64,000 nt of DNA from an uncultured Caulobacterales bacterium (GTDB taxonomy: Bacteria; Pseudomonadota; Alphaproteobacteria; Caulobacterales; Caulobacteraceae). The stretch covers positions 1 to 64,000 of the forward strand of contig CAILTK010000063.1 in the NCBI GenBank assembly GCA_903837135.1. Reading direction: 5' to 3'. The translations under genes and the position numbers were made by a program. The notes below the pieces were generated by a model that saw only the letters and a list, made by a program, of their open reading frames with translations, had not been told where the DNA came from and did no database searches. Every line of letters starts with the position of its first letter. The first letter of the stretch is position 1. Shown piece by piece: positions 16,870-24,843 of this stretch.

Positions 16870-17952
16870 ATGGGCAAGAAGACGCGCGTCCTGATCATCG
16901 ACGATTCCGCCAGCGTGCGCCAGACGATGACCGCCATCCTGGAAAGCGACCCCGACATCGAGGTCATGGGCGTCGCATCCGATCCCTTCGTCGCGGCCAA
17001 GCGCCTGTTGGACGATATCCCCGATGTCATCACTCTGGACGTGGAGATGCCGCGCATGGACGGCATCACCTTTCTGCGCCGCCTGATGGCGCAACATCCC
17101 ATCCCGGTCGTCATGTGCTCATCCCTTACGGAGGCAGGCTCCGAGACCCTGATGCAGGCCATGGAGGCCGGCGCGGTGGACGTGATCTTGAAGCCCAAGA
17201 TCGGCGCCGCCGACCATCTGAATGAAATCCGAGACACGATCTGCGATGTGGTGAAGGCTGCGGCCAGGGCGCGTGTCGGCAGCCGCAGGGCGCAGCCGCC
17301 GCCCCCGCTTCATCCCGCCGCGAAGCTGACCGCCGACGCTGTGCTCCCGCCCCCAGGCGCCCACCGGGCGATGGCCAAGACGACGGAGGTGGTGGTCTGC
17401 ATCGGGGCTTCGACCGGGGGCACCGAATCCTTGCGGGTCGTGCTGGAAGCCCTGCCCGCCAACGCGCCTGGCGTCGTGATCGTTCAGCACATGCCCGAAG
17501 CCTTCACGGCCGCCTTTGCCCGACGCCTCAACACCTTATGCGAGGTCGAGGTCAAGGAAGCCGAACATGGCGATCCGGTGCTGCGGGGCCACGTCCTCAT
17601 CGCGCCCGGTGGCCGGCATACCATGATCGAGCGTCAGGGCGCGCGCTACTCGGTGTCCGTCAAGGATGGCCCGCTGGTCGCACGCCACCGGCCATCCGTG
17701 GATGTACTCTTCCGTTCGGCGGCGCGATCCGTTGGCGCGAACGCCGTGGGCGTCATCATGACGGGCATGGGCGATGATGGCGCGCGTGGAATGCTGGAGA
17801 TGAAAGAGGCTGGCGCCTTCAACATCGCCCAGGACGAAGCCTCTTGTGTAGTGTTCGGCATGCCGAAGGAGGCGATCGAGCGAGGCGGGGTGGATCGGAC
17901 CGCCCCGCTCGACCGGATCTCGGCGGAAATTCTGAGGGCCTCCGCGCGATAG
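16870..17952 (+). CDS. cheB: chemotaxis methylesterase/glutamine deamidase CheB (cluster 1)
   Basis: A 360-residue protein. The N-terminal receiver has the D11-D12 acidic pair and phosphoacceptor D57 ([11 protein letters not shown]). After a Pro-rich linker, the esterase domain carries the catalytic Ser in GASTGGT, His in [10 protein letters not shown] and Asp in [10 protein letters not shown]. Phosphorylation by CheA activates removal of methyl groups from receptors. It is the last gene of cluster 1; after it the strand changes. Confidence 0.94.
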   Translation: MGKKTRVLIIDDSASVRQTMTAILESDPDIEVMGVASDPFVAAKRLLDDIPDVITLDVEMPRMDGITFLRRLMAQHPIPVVMCSSLTEAGSETLMQAMEAGAVDVILKPKIGAADHLNEIRDTICDVVKAAARARVGSRRAQPPPPLHPAAKLTADAVLPPPGAHRAMAKTTEVVVCIGASTGGTESLRVVLEALPANAPGVVIVQHMPEAFTAAFARRLNTLCEVEVKEAEHGDPVLRGHVLIAPGGRHTMIERQGARYSVSVKDGPLVARHRPSVDVLFRSAARSVGANAVGVIMTGMGDDGARGMLEMKEAGAFNIAQDEASCVVFGMPKEAIERGGVDRTAPLDRISAEILRASAR

Positions 17953-17973
17953 CGTGACGCAGGCAAGCGCAAA

Positions 17974-18003
17974 CCGCCCTTAAATGGAATCGTTCAAGGG
18001 CGG
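17974..18003. terminator. stem-loop after cheB, possible terminator
   Basis: CCGCCCTT (17974-17981) pairs with AAGGGCGG (17996-18003) around a 14-base loop in the 121-base gap between the convergent cheB and receptor-like genes. There is no T-run on either side, so it is a weak intrinsic terminator at best. Confidence 0.35.
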
Positions 18004-18073
18004 ATAAGTCGAGAGTTGGAGCGCCGCTGGAGCGAAAACAGGCTCCCACGTTCGCGCGGCGCTCCGGGCGTCG

Positions 18074-19804
18074 CTAAAACAGGGCGCCGGCGAATAGGCC
18101 GTCTTCATCGTCTTCGACGGATGCAGCGCCCTCAGTTTCGTTCGCCACGGGGAGGGCGATTCCCTCGGATGACGTGAAACCCAGGTGGATTTCGCGCTCG
18201 CGTCCCATGGTGTAGCTTTTGAACAATCTATCGAGCGTCGCGGAGATGTTTGTATTCGTGATGCAGGCCACGTTCAAATCGGGCTGGGTTTCACGGTCCA
18301 ACGCGTCCCGAGTGGCGTCAAGGTCCGAACAGAGATCGCTATGAAAGTCCTCCACCGCACCGAGTTCAGCAATGGCCTTTGCGACCTCGCGACTCAGACG
18401 TTCGATGTCTTCAAGGCTAAGCTCAGCTGCGTTACCTGCGTTGCGAATATCGCGAAGGGCCCGATTGAACTCGCCGCCCAGATCTCCATCGCCCTTGGCG
18501 TCGGCAAAGACCTGAGCCCCTTGGGCCAGGCCGTCCAACTCCTCGATGGTCGCATCCGCCGCCTGCCCGAGGCGAGCGGCGCCGCCGCTGAGCTCCGAAC
18601 CAATCACCGCTACAGGTTGCCCGGACGGACCCATTTGGGCGCATCGAACATTGGTGTTCAGCGCCATGAACCGGATCTCGGTTTTGACGGACTGGATCAC
18701 GTCCACATTGGCGATGAGCGTCTCGGCGATCGAAATCGCCGTGCGGCCGCTCTGGGCTGCTTCCTGATTCACAACGCTCACGCGACCGATCACGGTATCC
18801 GCGTCACCCACGTCGCTGGCCAGGTGACGCAGAAACGCGGCGTTGTGTCCCTCGCCGAGCGCGGTCTTGAGTCTCAGGATCTCGTTCGCGTCCTCCATCA
18901 GACCCGAAAGGTTCTGACTTACCCGCTGGGCTTCGGTGGCGAAGACCTCTGTAAGATCGGTGAGTTGAAGCTGCAGCAAGCGCCCGATCGCGCCCGCCGA
19001 TCGAGCGCCGGTGTCGTCAGCGCCGCCCGCCTGGTCGAGCAGGGACAAGCCAAACTGGACGTGTTCTATCCGTTGCCGCGTATTATCTCCAATCTGCAAG
19101 GCGATCAGCGCGTTACAGACCTTCATGCGGATTTGCTGAGACAGCGCCGAGACCTCCAAGGCTATGCCGCTAATCTCTTCGTTGTGATGATGAAGGGCCG
19201 ATGCGCTTGCTTCGAGGTTGGCGGCGACCGAGGGCAAGAGGCGATCACAATCGCCATCCAAGGCGCGGGCGAGATCCAAGGCGCGGGTCAACTGCGCATC
19301 TAGGTCGGCCTGTCTTGCGCTGAATTGGACAAGTTTCTCGGCGCCCAAGGCGATACGATCAATCAGTTCCTGCGCAAAGCCATCGAAGGTTGGAGCCGAC
19401 GCGGCAGTGACCTTCAAGGTCATTGCGAAGGCCCGCAAGTATCGAAGCAGGGTGTGCATTTGATCGACATTGATGGCGAGCTTGCGGCTCTGAAGAACCA
19501 AAGCCTCGAAGGCGATCCGACGATCCGCCTGAATGGGGGGCAGACCGAGTAGTTCGCCCGCCGCCGCCCGCAGGGCCAAGTTGGCCGCCGCCGTGTCCTC
19601 GCCGAGAGCGCTGTGCAATCGCTCGATCGCCTTGATCAAGGCTTCGACCCCTTCCAGGGCCAGGGCCATGGTCGATCCGACGCGCATGAAGCGGTCTTCG
19701 AGCTTTGCGCGGACCTGCTCCAGTCGCACCGAGATCGAGGGTGTCGAGTCCAAAAGAACCTCGCTCAGAATCGTTCGTTGAACGCCATGGCTAAATCGTC
19801 CCAT
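18074..19804 (-). CDS. soluble, divergent chemoreceptor-like coiled-coil protein
   Basis: About 576 residues from the ATG at 19804 (a TTG start at 19831 would add nine). No membrane segment or signal peptide. It is almost wholly alpha-helical and Ala/Leu-rich. Near residue 385, KTEIRFMALNTNVRCAQMG aligns by eye with the receptor hairpin tip (Q-x-x-L-L-A-L-N-A-x-V-E-A-A-R-A-G): ALN and the following N-V are kept but E-A-A-R is changed. This suggests a degenerate receptor-type signalling domain. The C-terminus is acidic-hydrophobic (EDDEDGLFAGALF). It converges with cheB and probably belongs with the adjacent sensor kinase gene or the che clusters. It could be a scaffold that joins or blocks kinase arrays. 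Confidence 0.65.
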   Translation of the reverse strand: MGRFSHGVQRTILSEVLLDSTPSISVRLEQVRAKLEDRFMRVGSTMALALEGVEALIKAIERLHSALGEDTAAANLALRAAAGELLGLPPIQADRRIAFEALVLQSRKLAINVDQMHTLLRYLRAFAMTLKVTAASAPTFDGFAQELIDRIALGAEKLVQFSARQADLDAQLTRALDLARALDGDCDRLLPSVAANLEASASALHHHNEEISGIALEVSALSQQIRMKVCNALIALQIGDNTRQRIEHVQFGLSLLDQAGGADDTGARSAGAIGRLLQLQLTDLTEVFATEAQRVSQNLSGLMEDANEILRLKTALGEGHNAAFLRHLASDVGDADTVIGRVSVVNQEAAQSGRTAISIAETLIANVDVIQSVKTEIRFMALNTNVRCAQMGPSGQPVAVIGSELSGGAARLGQAADATIEELDGLAQGAQVFADAKGDGDLGGEFNRALRDIRNAGNAAELSLEDIERLSREVAKAIAELGAVEDFHSDLCSDLDATRDALDRETQPDLNVACITNTNISATLDRLFKSYTMGREREIHLGFTSSEGIALPVANETEGAASVEDDEDGLFAGALF

Positions 19805-19979
19805 CCGGCATTTATAGGTGTAGATATGCAAATTCCTGGTAAACTGAACAGTTCACGAGGGCGCATCCGTGAAAAAGCCGCCGTGTTTGCCGGCGCGCCG
19901 ACAGGTAATTGTCAATCTATGCCTATATTCAATTCTCATCGTAGAGGCGGTGGGCTGAAAATCTTTCCAACAGACCCGT

Positions 19980-21872
19980 TCAGGCGGCGAGTACAGAATT
20001 CATGGCGTCAAACAACGTCGCGGGTGTAATCGGCTTCGCCAGATGAAGATTGGCGCCGGCGGCCAAGCTGGCGGCGACGTGGTCGGGATGGGTATTGGCC
20101 GTCAGCATGATAACGGGGACGGAGCAGCGCCCCATCGATCTCTCGAAGTCGCGGATCGCCGAAGTGGCGGTAAGCCCATCCATCTTGGGCATCTGCATGT
20201 CCATCAGGACCAGGTCGAAGGACCGCGAGCGGAGCGTCTCAACGGCCTGGGCCCCATTCTCGACCATGCACACCTCCGCAACCTCGTCCAACAACAGGCC
20301 AAGCACCGCCCGATTGGCGGCGTTGTCTTCGGCGATCAGAATGCTCAGGTTGGGTGGCGTTTCGACTTCAGTCGCAGTGGCTTCGCTCCGCGGTGGGGCC
20401 GAGGGGAGGTGCAGATCCAGCCAAAATTCAGAGCCCTTCCCCGGCAAGCTGCTGCAGTTGATCTGGGCGCCCATCAGATCACAGAGCTCGCGGCAGATGG
20501 CCAGGCCCAGTCCGGCGCCGCCAAAGCGCCGCGAGTGAGTGGTGTCACATTGCTCGAAGCGCTGAAAAATCGCGTCTTTCTGACAATGGTCAAAACCGAC
20601 GCCCGTATCGGTGACTGTGACACGATAGGCGTCCGCGCCGCGCGTCTCCAGGGCGATCGAAACAGAGCCCTGCTCGGTGAATTTTAGGGCGTTGCCGAGA
20701 AGGATATCGATTACCCGCCCGATCCGGCGCTCGTCCCCCATGACCCATCGATCCGCAACTGGCGCAACCTGCTGGGTGAATCCGAGGTTCCGCCGCTCGG
20801 CCTCGAGCCTGAATGGCTGGGCCGCCTCCCGTATCAAATTGGCGATCCGGAACGGCGCGGCTTCCAAACTGACCACACCGGCTTCCATCCGAACAACCTC
20901 CAGAATGTCCGACAGGAGGGAACAAAGCGTGTTGCCGCCGGCCTGAATCAGGGACGCGAGCTTGCGCTGTCGCTGGTCGAGCGCGGAGTCAGCCAACATC
21001 TGCGCCGCAGCGATCACGCTGTTGAGCGGCGTTCGGATTTCGTGGTTCATGTTGGCGATGAACATGCTTTTGGCGGTGCTGGCCTGCTCCGCGGACTCCA
21101 GGGCCACGCGGAGGGCCTCGGAGTTTGCCCTTCGCTCCGTGATGTCCTCGCCCAAGGTTACCAGGTGGCGTGGTCCGGCGTCGTCGTAGGTGACGGCTCG
21201 ACGAGTCGATATGAAGCGGGCGGTCGGGGCGTCGGTGAATTCTTCTTCGACAGCCAGGCGCGCCTCATAAGAGTGAACGGCGCGATCATCTGCGGCGCCA
21301 ATGGCGTCAGCCCTGTCCGCCTGGAATGCTTCTGCGGCCGTGCAGCCGATCGTGTCTTCCGCGCTGATCCCATAGAGATCCTCGGCGGCGCGGTTGAACA
21401 GAATATAGCGCCCCGTATCAGCGTCCTTGGCGGTCAATGAAAGCGGAAGCTGTTGGATGACGCTGCGCAGGAACGAAACTTCCTCCACGCTAGCCGTGAC
21501 GTCTTCGGCCGTGCAAAGCAGAAACTGAAACGTCCGGTCCCCATAAAAGAGGGGTGATAAATCGACATCGAGGTAGATGCGCCCCGTTTGATGGAGTGAG
21601 ACGAAGGCGCGGTACCGACTGGGCTTGCCCTTCAGGGCGGCGTCGAACGCCCGGTTCGAGGCGGCCTGATTGCTCGGCGGCCACTGATCGCACCAGTTTT
21701 CAGAGTCTATCTCGCCAATGGTCGTCTTCGCGCGGGCGTTGGCGTAAGCAATTTTTCCATCCAAGTGGAGCAGCCAAACGGCGTTGGGATTCGTATCGAC
21801 AACGCGTCGGAAGACAAGGTCGTTAAGGTGAGGTTTCGGATCTCCCGCATTGACGCACTCGATATCTGGCAT
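19980..21872 (-). CDS. cytosolic hybrid sensor histidine kinase (PAS-PAS-HisKA-HATPase-receiver)
   Basis: A 630-residue protein with no membrane segments. Two PAS domains occupy about residues 15-125 and 130-245; HisKA has phosphoacceptor His about 277 (MNHEIRTPL); HATPase_c carries the N-box (LLGNALKFTE), DTGVGF and GAGLGLAI; the receiver has phosphoacceptor Asp about 558 (LVLMDMQMPKMDG). The ATG at 21872 is preferred because AGGA lies 6 bases upstream; a longer ATG is at 21893. The ligand is unknown. There is no HPt domain or output gene beside it, so it probably feeds a separate phosphotransferase. It lies between the two che clusters and is divergent from the second. Confidence 0.9.
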   Translation of the reverse strand: MPDIECVNAGDPKPHLNDLVFRRVVDTNPNAVWLLHLDGKIAYANARAKTTIGEIDSENWCDQWPPSNQAASNRAFDAALKGKPSRYRAFVSLHQTGRIYLDVDLSPLFYGDRTFQFLLCTAEDVTASVEEVSFLRSVIQQLPLSLTAKDADTGRYILFNRAAEDLYGISAEDTIGCTAAEAFQADRADAIGAADDRAVHSYEARLAVEEEFTDAPTARFISTRRAVTYDDAGPRHLVTLGEDITERRANSEALRVALESAEQASTAKSMFIANMNHEIRTPLNSVIAAAQMLADSALDQRQRKLASLIQAGGNTLCSLLSDILEVVRMEAGVVSLEAAPFRIANLIREAAQPFRLEAERRNLGFTQQVAPVADRWVMGDERRIGRVIDILLGNALKFTEQGSVSIALETRGADAYRVTVTDTGVGFDHCQKDAIFQRFEQCDTTHSRRFGGAGLGLAICRELCDLMGAQINCSSLPGKGSEFWLDLHLPSAPPRSEATATEVETPPNLSILIAEDNAANRAVLGLLLDEVAEVCMVENGAQAVETLRSRSFDLVLMDMQMPKMDGLTATSAIRDFERSMGRCSVPVIMLTANTHPDHVAASLAAGANLHLAKPITPATLFDAMNSVLAA

Positions 21873-22384
21873 GGTCGATCCTAAAGCTGGCATGCATCAC
21901 CAAGTCAAAATCGGTCTAACCGAGCAATATGAATTACATATGATGCGCTGACCCGTTTAATTATAAGTAAGCGGCCGGTGAACATCGTCGGGCATAGATT
22001 TTGGTGGCCAGTTTTTCCGGCCTGGACCTTCTTGATGTGTCGCGATTCAAGGCGGGGTGTCGACCCGCTGGAGTAACCGGCTTGGTCGGAAAGTCACCGG
22101 CGCCCGCCGCCTACGCGGCGGTTGCGCTCTCTGCGCCCAAATAAGCTGTGGGCATAACAATCGCAATTGGCGACAGTCCTGGAGACTCATCCGATACGAG
22201 CAAATCAAAGCGCGTTTGGTTCCACCTTGGGGTGAATAACGCCGCCGATAACCTGTTGCAGTCTTGGAATAATAGACGATAAATCTGCATTATTCGAACT
22301 TTTCAGGTATTAACCAACGTCATTTAAACATGATGATGAGACTTCAGCACCATACTCCAAACAGCTGATCCGGAGATTTCATCA
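21873..22384. other. 512-base intergenic region between divergent kinase and receptor genes
   Basis: It contains the presumed promoters of the sensor kinase (minus strand, near 21900-21960, AT-rich) and of cluster 2 (plus strand). Only the block at 22283-22317 shows a recognisable structure, because it recurs upstream of cluster 1. The middle (21980-22250) contains short open frames without protein-like character; I see no gene there. Confidence 0.5.
22283..22317 (+). promoter_or_regulatory. conserved leader block of chemotaxis cluster 2
   Basis: The counterpart of 9903-9937 (27 of 35 bases the same by eye), about 68 bases upstream of the receptor start. The receptor's own ribosome site, GGAGA at 22372-22376, is eight bases before its GTG. 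It probably contains promoter elements or a regulator site of the operon; the factor is unknown. Confidence 0.45.
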
Positions 22385-24172
22385 GTGCCTCACTTTTTCA
22401 AAGACAGCGGCGCTGCGGGCGTCGTCAAAGCCATCGGCCAGGCCTTCGCCGTCATCGAATTCGAGCCAGATGGTAAGATTATTACAGCCAACGATCAATT
22501 CTGCGCCTTGGTCGGATATTCGCTGGAAGAAATAAAGGGGCGACATCATAGCATGTTTGTCGATCCGGGTTACGCCCAGTCGATGGACTACAAGGCGTTC
22601 TGGTCGAAGCTTGGGCGTGGTCAATTCGATACAGGCGAATACAAGAGGATCGGAAAGGGCGGCAGGGAAGCCTGGTTGCAGGCCTCTTACAGTCCTGTCG
22701 TGGGCCGGGGCGGCCGGGTCACCAAGGTGATCAAGTTCGCGCTCGACATCACTGCCGCAAAGCTCAAGTCGTCCGAGGACTCCGGTAAGATCGACGCTAT
22801 ATCCCGCGCTCAGGCGGTGATCGAATTCACCGTCGAGGGCGAGATTATTGGAGTAAACGATAACTTTCTGGCGGCAGTCGGCTATAGCCGAGACGAGGTT
22901 ATCGGCCGGCGACACAGCATGTTCGTCGACCCTGCGTATTCCGCATCTTCCGAATATCGCGACTTCTGGGAAAAGCTTCGACGAGGCGAGTACGTATCGG
23001 ACGAGTTCTCCCGGCTCGCCAAGGGTGGTCGGCAGATTTGGCTGCAGGCGTCCTACAACCCGATCTTCGACATGAACGGCAAGATCATCAAGGTGGTGAA
23101 GTTCGCCACGGAGGTGACGGATCGTGTCAAGGCTGTCGCTTTGGTCGGCGACGCCCTGTCTCAACTCGCTGAAGGCGACCTAGAGCAGAGGATCACCGTC
23201 GCCCTCATTCCGTCGCTGGACAAGCTGCGCGTCGATTTCAACGGGGCCATCTCGAAGCTGCAAGGAACGATGGTGTCCGTCACCGCCAACGCGGCGTCGA
23301 TGCAGAACGGCGGCGCGGAAATCAGCCACGCGGCGGATGACCTTTCGAGGCGGACCGAGCAGCAAGCGGCAAGCCTCGAGGAGACCGCGGCGGCGCTCGA
23401 CCAGATTACGGCGACGGTTCGCCGGACCGCCGAGGGCGCGCATGAGGCCTCGGACGTCGTCCGCGCCGCGACGGAGGATGCGGAGCATTCCGGCGAAATC
23501 GTCCGCAAGGCGGTCGAGGCCATGAGCGCTATTGAAAAATCCTCGTCTCAGATCGGCCAGATCATCGGCGTGATTGATGAAATTGCGTTCCAGACCAACC
23601 TCTTGGCGCTCAACGCCGGCGTTGAGGCCGCGCGGGCCGGCGATGCGGGACGGGGCTTTGCGGTGGTCGCTTCAGAAGTCCGCGCCCTCGCCCAACGGTC
23701 TGCCGACGCCGCCAAGGAGATCAAGGCGCTTATCTCCGCCTCGTCGCAGCAAGTGACCACCGGGGTCGGCTTGGTCGGCGAGACGGGCGCTTCTCTTGGT
23801 CGAATTGTCAAGCAGGTGGCCCAGATCAATACCCTTGTGACCGACATCGCCGCCTCCGCTCAAGAGCAGGCCTCTGGGCTGGCGCAGGTGAATACTGCTG
23901 TCAACCAGATGGACCAAGTCACACAACAGAACGCGGCCATGGTCGAGCAATCCACCGCCGCCAGCCACTCCCTGGCCCGTGACGCCGAGGAACTGGCTCA
24001 TATCGTGGCTCAATTCAAAGTGGGCGCGGCCCAGGCCGGGGCCCGGCGGCCGGCGCCTGAACACCAGCCGAGGCCTTCGGGCGCGCGGGTCGCTCTCAAG
24101 ACTGTCGGCCGAGGCGGCGCGGCGATGGCGGTGCAGGCCAGTCAGGCGAACGACGCTTGGGAGGAGTTCTGA
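22385..24172 (+). CDS. soluble double-PAS chemoreceptor with C-terminal WEEF
   Basis: A 595-residue methyl-accepting protein without membrane segments. Two tandem, mutually similar PAS domains (about residues 15-120 and 135-245) both contain RxHSMFVDP and a later WLQASY, as in BdlA/Aer-like energy- or redox-sensing receptors. A short HAMP-like joint follows, then the signalling hairpin with its tip near residue 402 ([18 protein letters not shown]). It ends DAWEEF, matching the xWEEF pentapeptide that tethers CheR in many alphaproteobacteria. Start GTG has GGAGA eight bases upstream. It heads cluster 2, where C. crescentus has the transmembrane McpA; here the sensing is cytoplasmic. Confidence 0.92.
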   Translation: MPHFFKDSGAAGVVKAIGQAFAVIEFEPDGKIITANDQFCALVGYSLEEIKGRHHSMFVDPGYAQSMDYKAFWSKLGRGQFDTGEYKRIGKGGREAWLQASYSPVVGRGGRVTKVIKFALDITAAKLKSSEDSGKIDAISRAQAVIEFTVEGEIIGVNDNFLAAVGYSRDEVIGRRHSMFVDPAYSASSEYRDFWEKLRRGEYVSDEFSRLAKGGRQIWLQASYNPIFDMNGKIIKVVKFATEVTDRVKAVALVGDALSQLAEGDLEQRITVALIPSLDKLRVDFNGAISKLQGTMVSVTANAASMQNGGAEISHAADDLSRRTEQQAASLEETAAALDQITATVRRTAEGAHEASDVVRAATEDAEHSGEIVRKAVEAMSAIEKSSSQIGQIIGVIDEIAFQTNLLALNAGVEAARAGDAGRGFAVVASEVRALAQRSADAAKEIKALISASSQQVTTGVGLVGETGASLGRIVKQVAQINTLVTDIAASAQEQASGLAQVNTAVNQMDQVTQQNAAMVEQSTAASHSLARDAEELAHIVAQFKVGAAQAGARRPAPEHQPRPSGARVALKTVGRGGAAMAVQASQANDAWEEF

Positions 24173-24462
24173 TGGGCGCGGCGGCTGCACCGTCCGCAGT
24201 CATCAACCTTCCGGAGATCCTGGATCTCAAGGCGGCGACAGCGCTTCAAGCGGATCTTCTGCGCTGCCGCGGAGAAGATCTTGTCCTCGACGCGTCGGAT
24301 GTGCGGCGCCTGGGCGGCCAATGCCTGCAAATACTGCTGGCCGCGCGCCAAACCTGGCTGACGCACGGTCACACATTTCGCGTCTCCAACGCTTCCGAAG
24401 CTTTCCAACAGAACCTGAAGATCTTCGGAGCGGATCTTCCAGGCGAGGACCAACGCCCATGA
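24172..24462 (+). CDS. STAS-domain protein of chemotaxis cluster 2 (CheX position)
   Basis: A 96-residue STAS-like protein: INLPEILDLKAATALQADLL, then LVLDASDVRRLGGQCLQILLAARQ. The loop that holds the phosphorylatable Ser in anti-anti-sigma factors reads R-L-G-G here, so phosphoregulation of the classical kind is unlikely; MlaB-type STAS proteins show similar loss. The ATG at 24172 follows GGAGGAG and overlaps the receptor stop, so a longer upstream frame is rejected. It occupies the slot of the gene called cheX in the C. crescentus mcpA operon. It overlaps the following cheY by 4 bases. Confidence 0.78.
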   Translation: MGAAAAPSAVINLPEILDLKAATALQADLLRCRGEDLVLDASDVRRLGGQCLQILLAARQTWLTHGHTFRVSNASEAFQQNLKIFGADLPGEDQRP

Positions 24463-24824
24463 GCATGACAATCCTCACCGTCGATGATTCGCGCACCATG
24501 CGAGATATGTTGCGCCTGGCGTTGGTGCAGGCCGGCTTTGACGTCCTGCAAGCGGAGGACGGCGTGCACGGTCTCGAGGTGCTCGATATCGAGCGTCCCG
24601 ACGTGATCGTCACGGATATCAACATGCCGCGGATGGACGGCTTTGGTTTCATCGAGGGGGTCCGCAGCGACGACCGCCATCGCGCCATCCCGATCCTGGT
24701 CCTCACCACCGAGAGCGACGACGACAAGAAGGCGCGGGCGCGCAGAGCGGGCGCGACCGGATGGATCGTCAAGCCGTTCGACCCGGTCAAGCTGGTCGAC
24801 GCCATCCGCCGCGTCGCCGCGTAG
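24459..24824 (+). CDS. cheY: CheY-type response regulator (cluster 2, first)
   Basis: A 121-residue receiver with D9-D10 acidic pair, phosphoacceptor D53 (VTDINMPRMDG), LTTES and VKPFDP. It starts at the ATG inside ATGA, overlapping the STAS stop; the longer open frame upstream is a shadow of the receptor gene. It is close in length and motif to the cluster 1 CheY (10744), consistent with duplication of a STAS-cheY-cheA block. The cheA gene follows after 19 bases containing an AGGA ribosome site. Confidence 0.93.
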   Translation: MSMTILTVDDSRTMRDMLRLALVQAGFDVLQAEDGVHGLEVLDIERPDVIVTDINMPRMDGFGFIEGVRSDDRHRAIPILVLTTESDDDKKARARRAGATGWIVKPFDPVKLVDAIRRVAA

Positions 24825-24843
24825 ACCTTAAGGAAAGCCCGCC

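Noticed and set aside
17974-18003. Stem after cheB as a confident rho-independent terminator
   Set aside because: The stem is real but a 14-base loop and the absence of a T-run make it weak; kept only as a low-confidence feature.
22057-22239. 60-codon open frame before cluster 2, and a minus-strand protein-like run near 22115-22240
   Set aside because: No ribosome site, no similarity I recognise, and it lies in a presumed promoter region.
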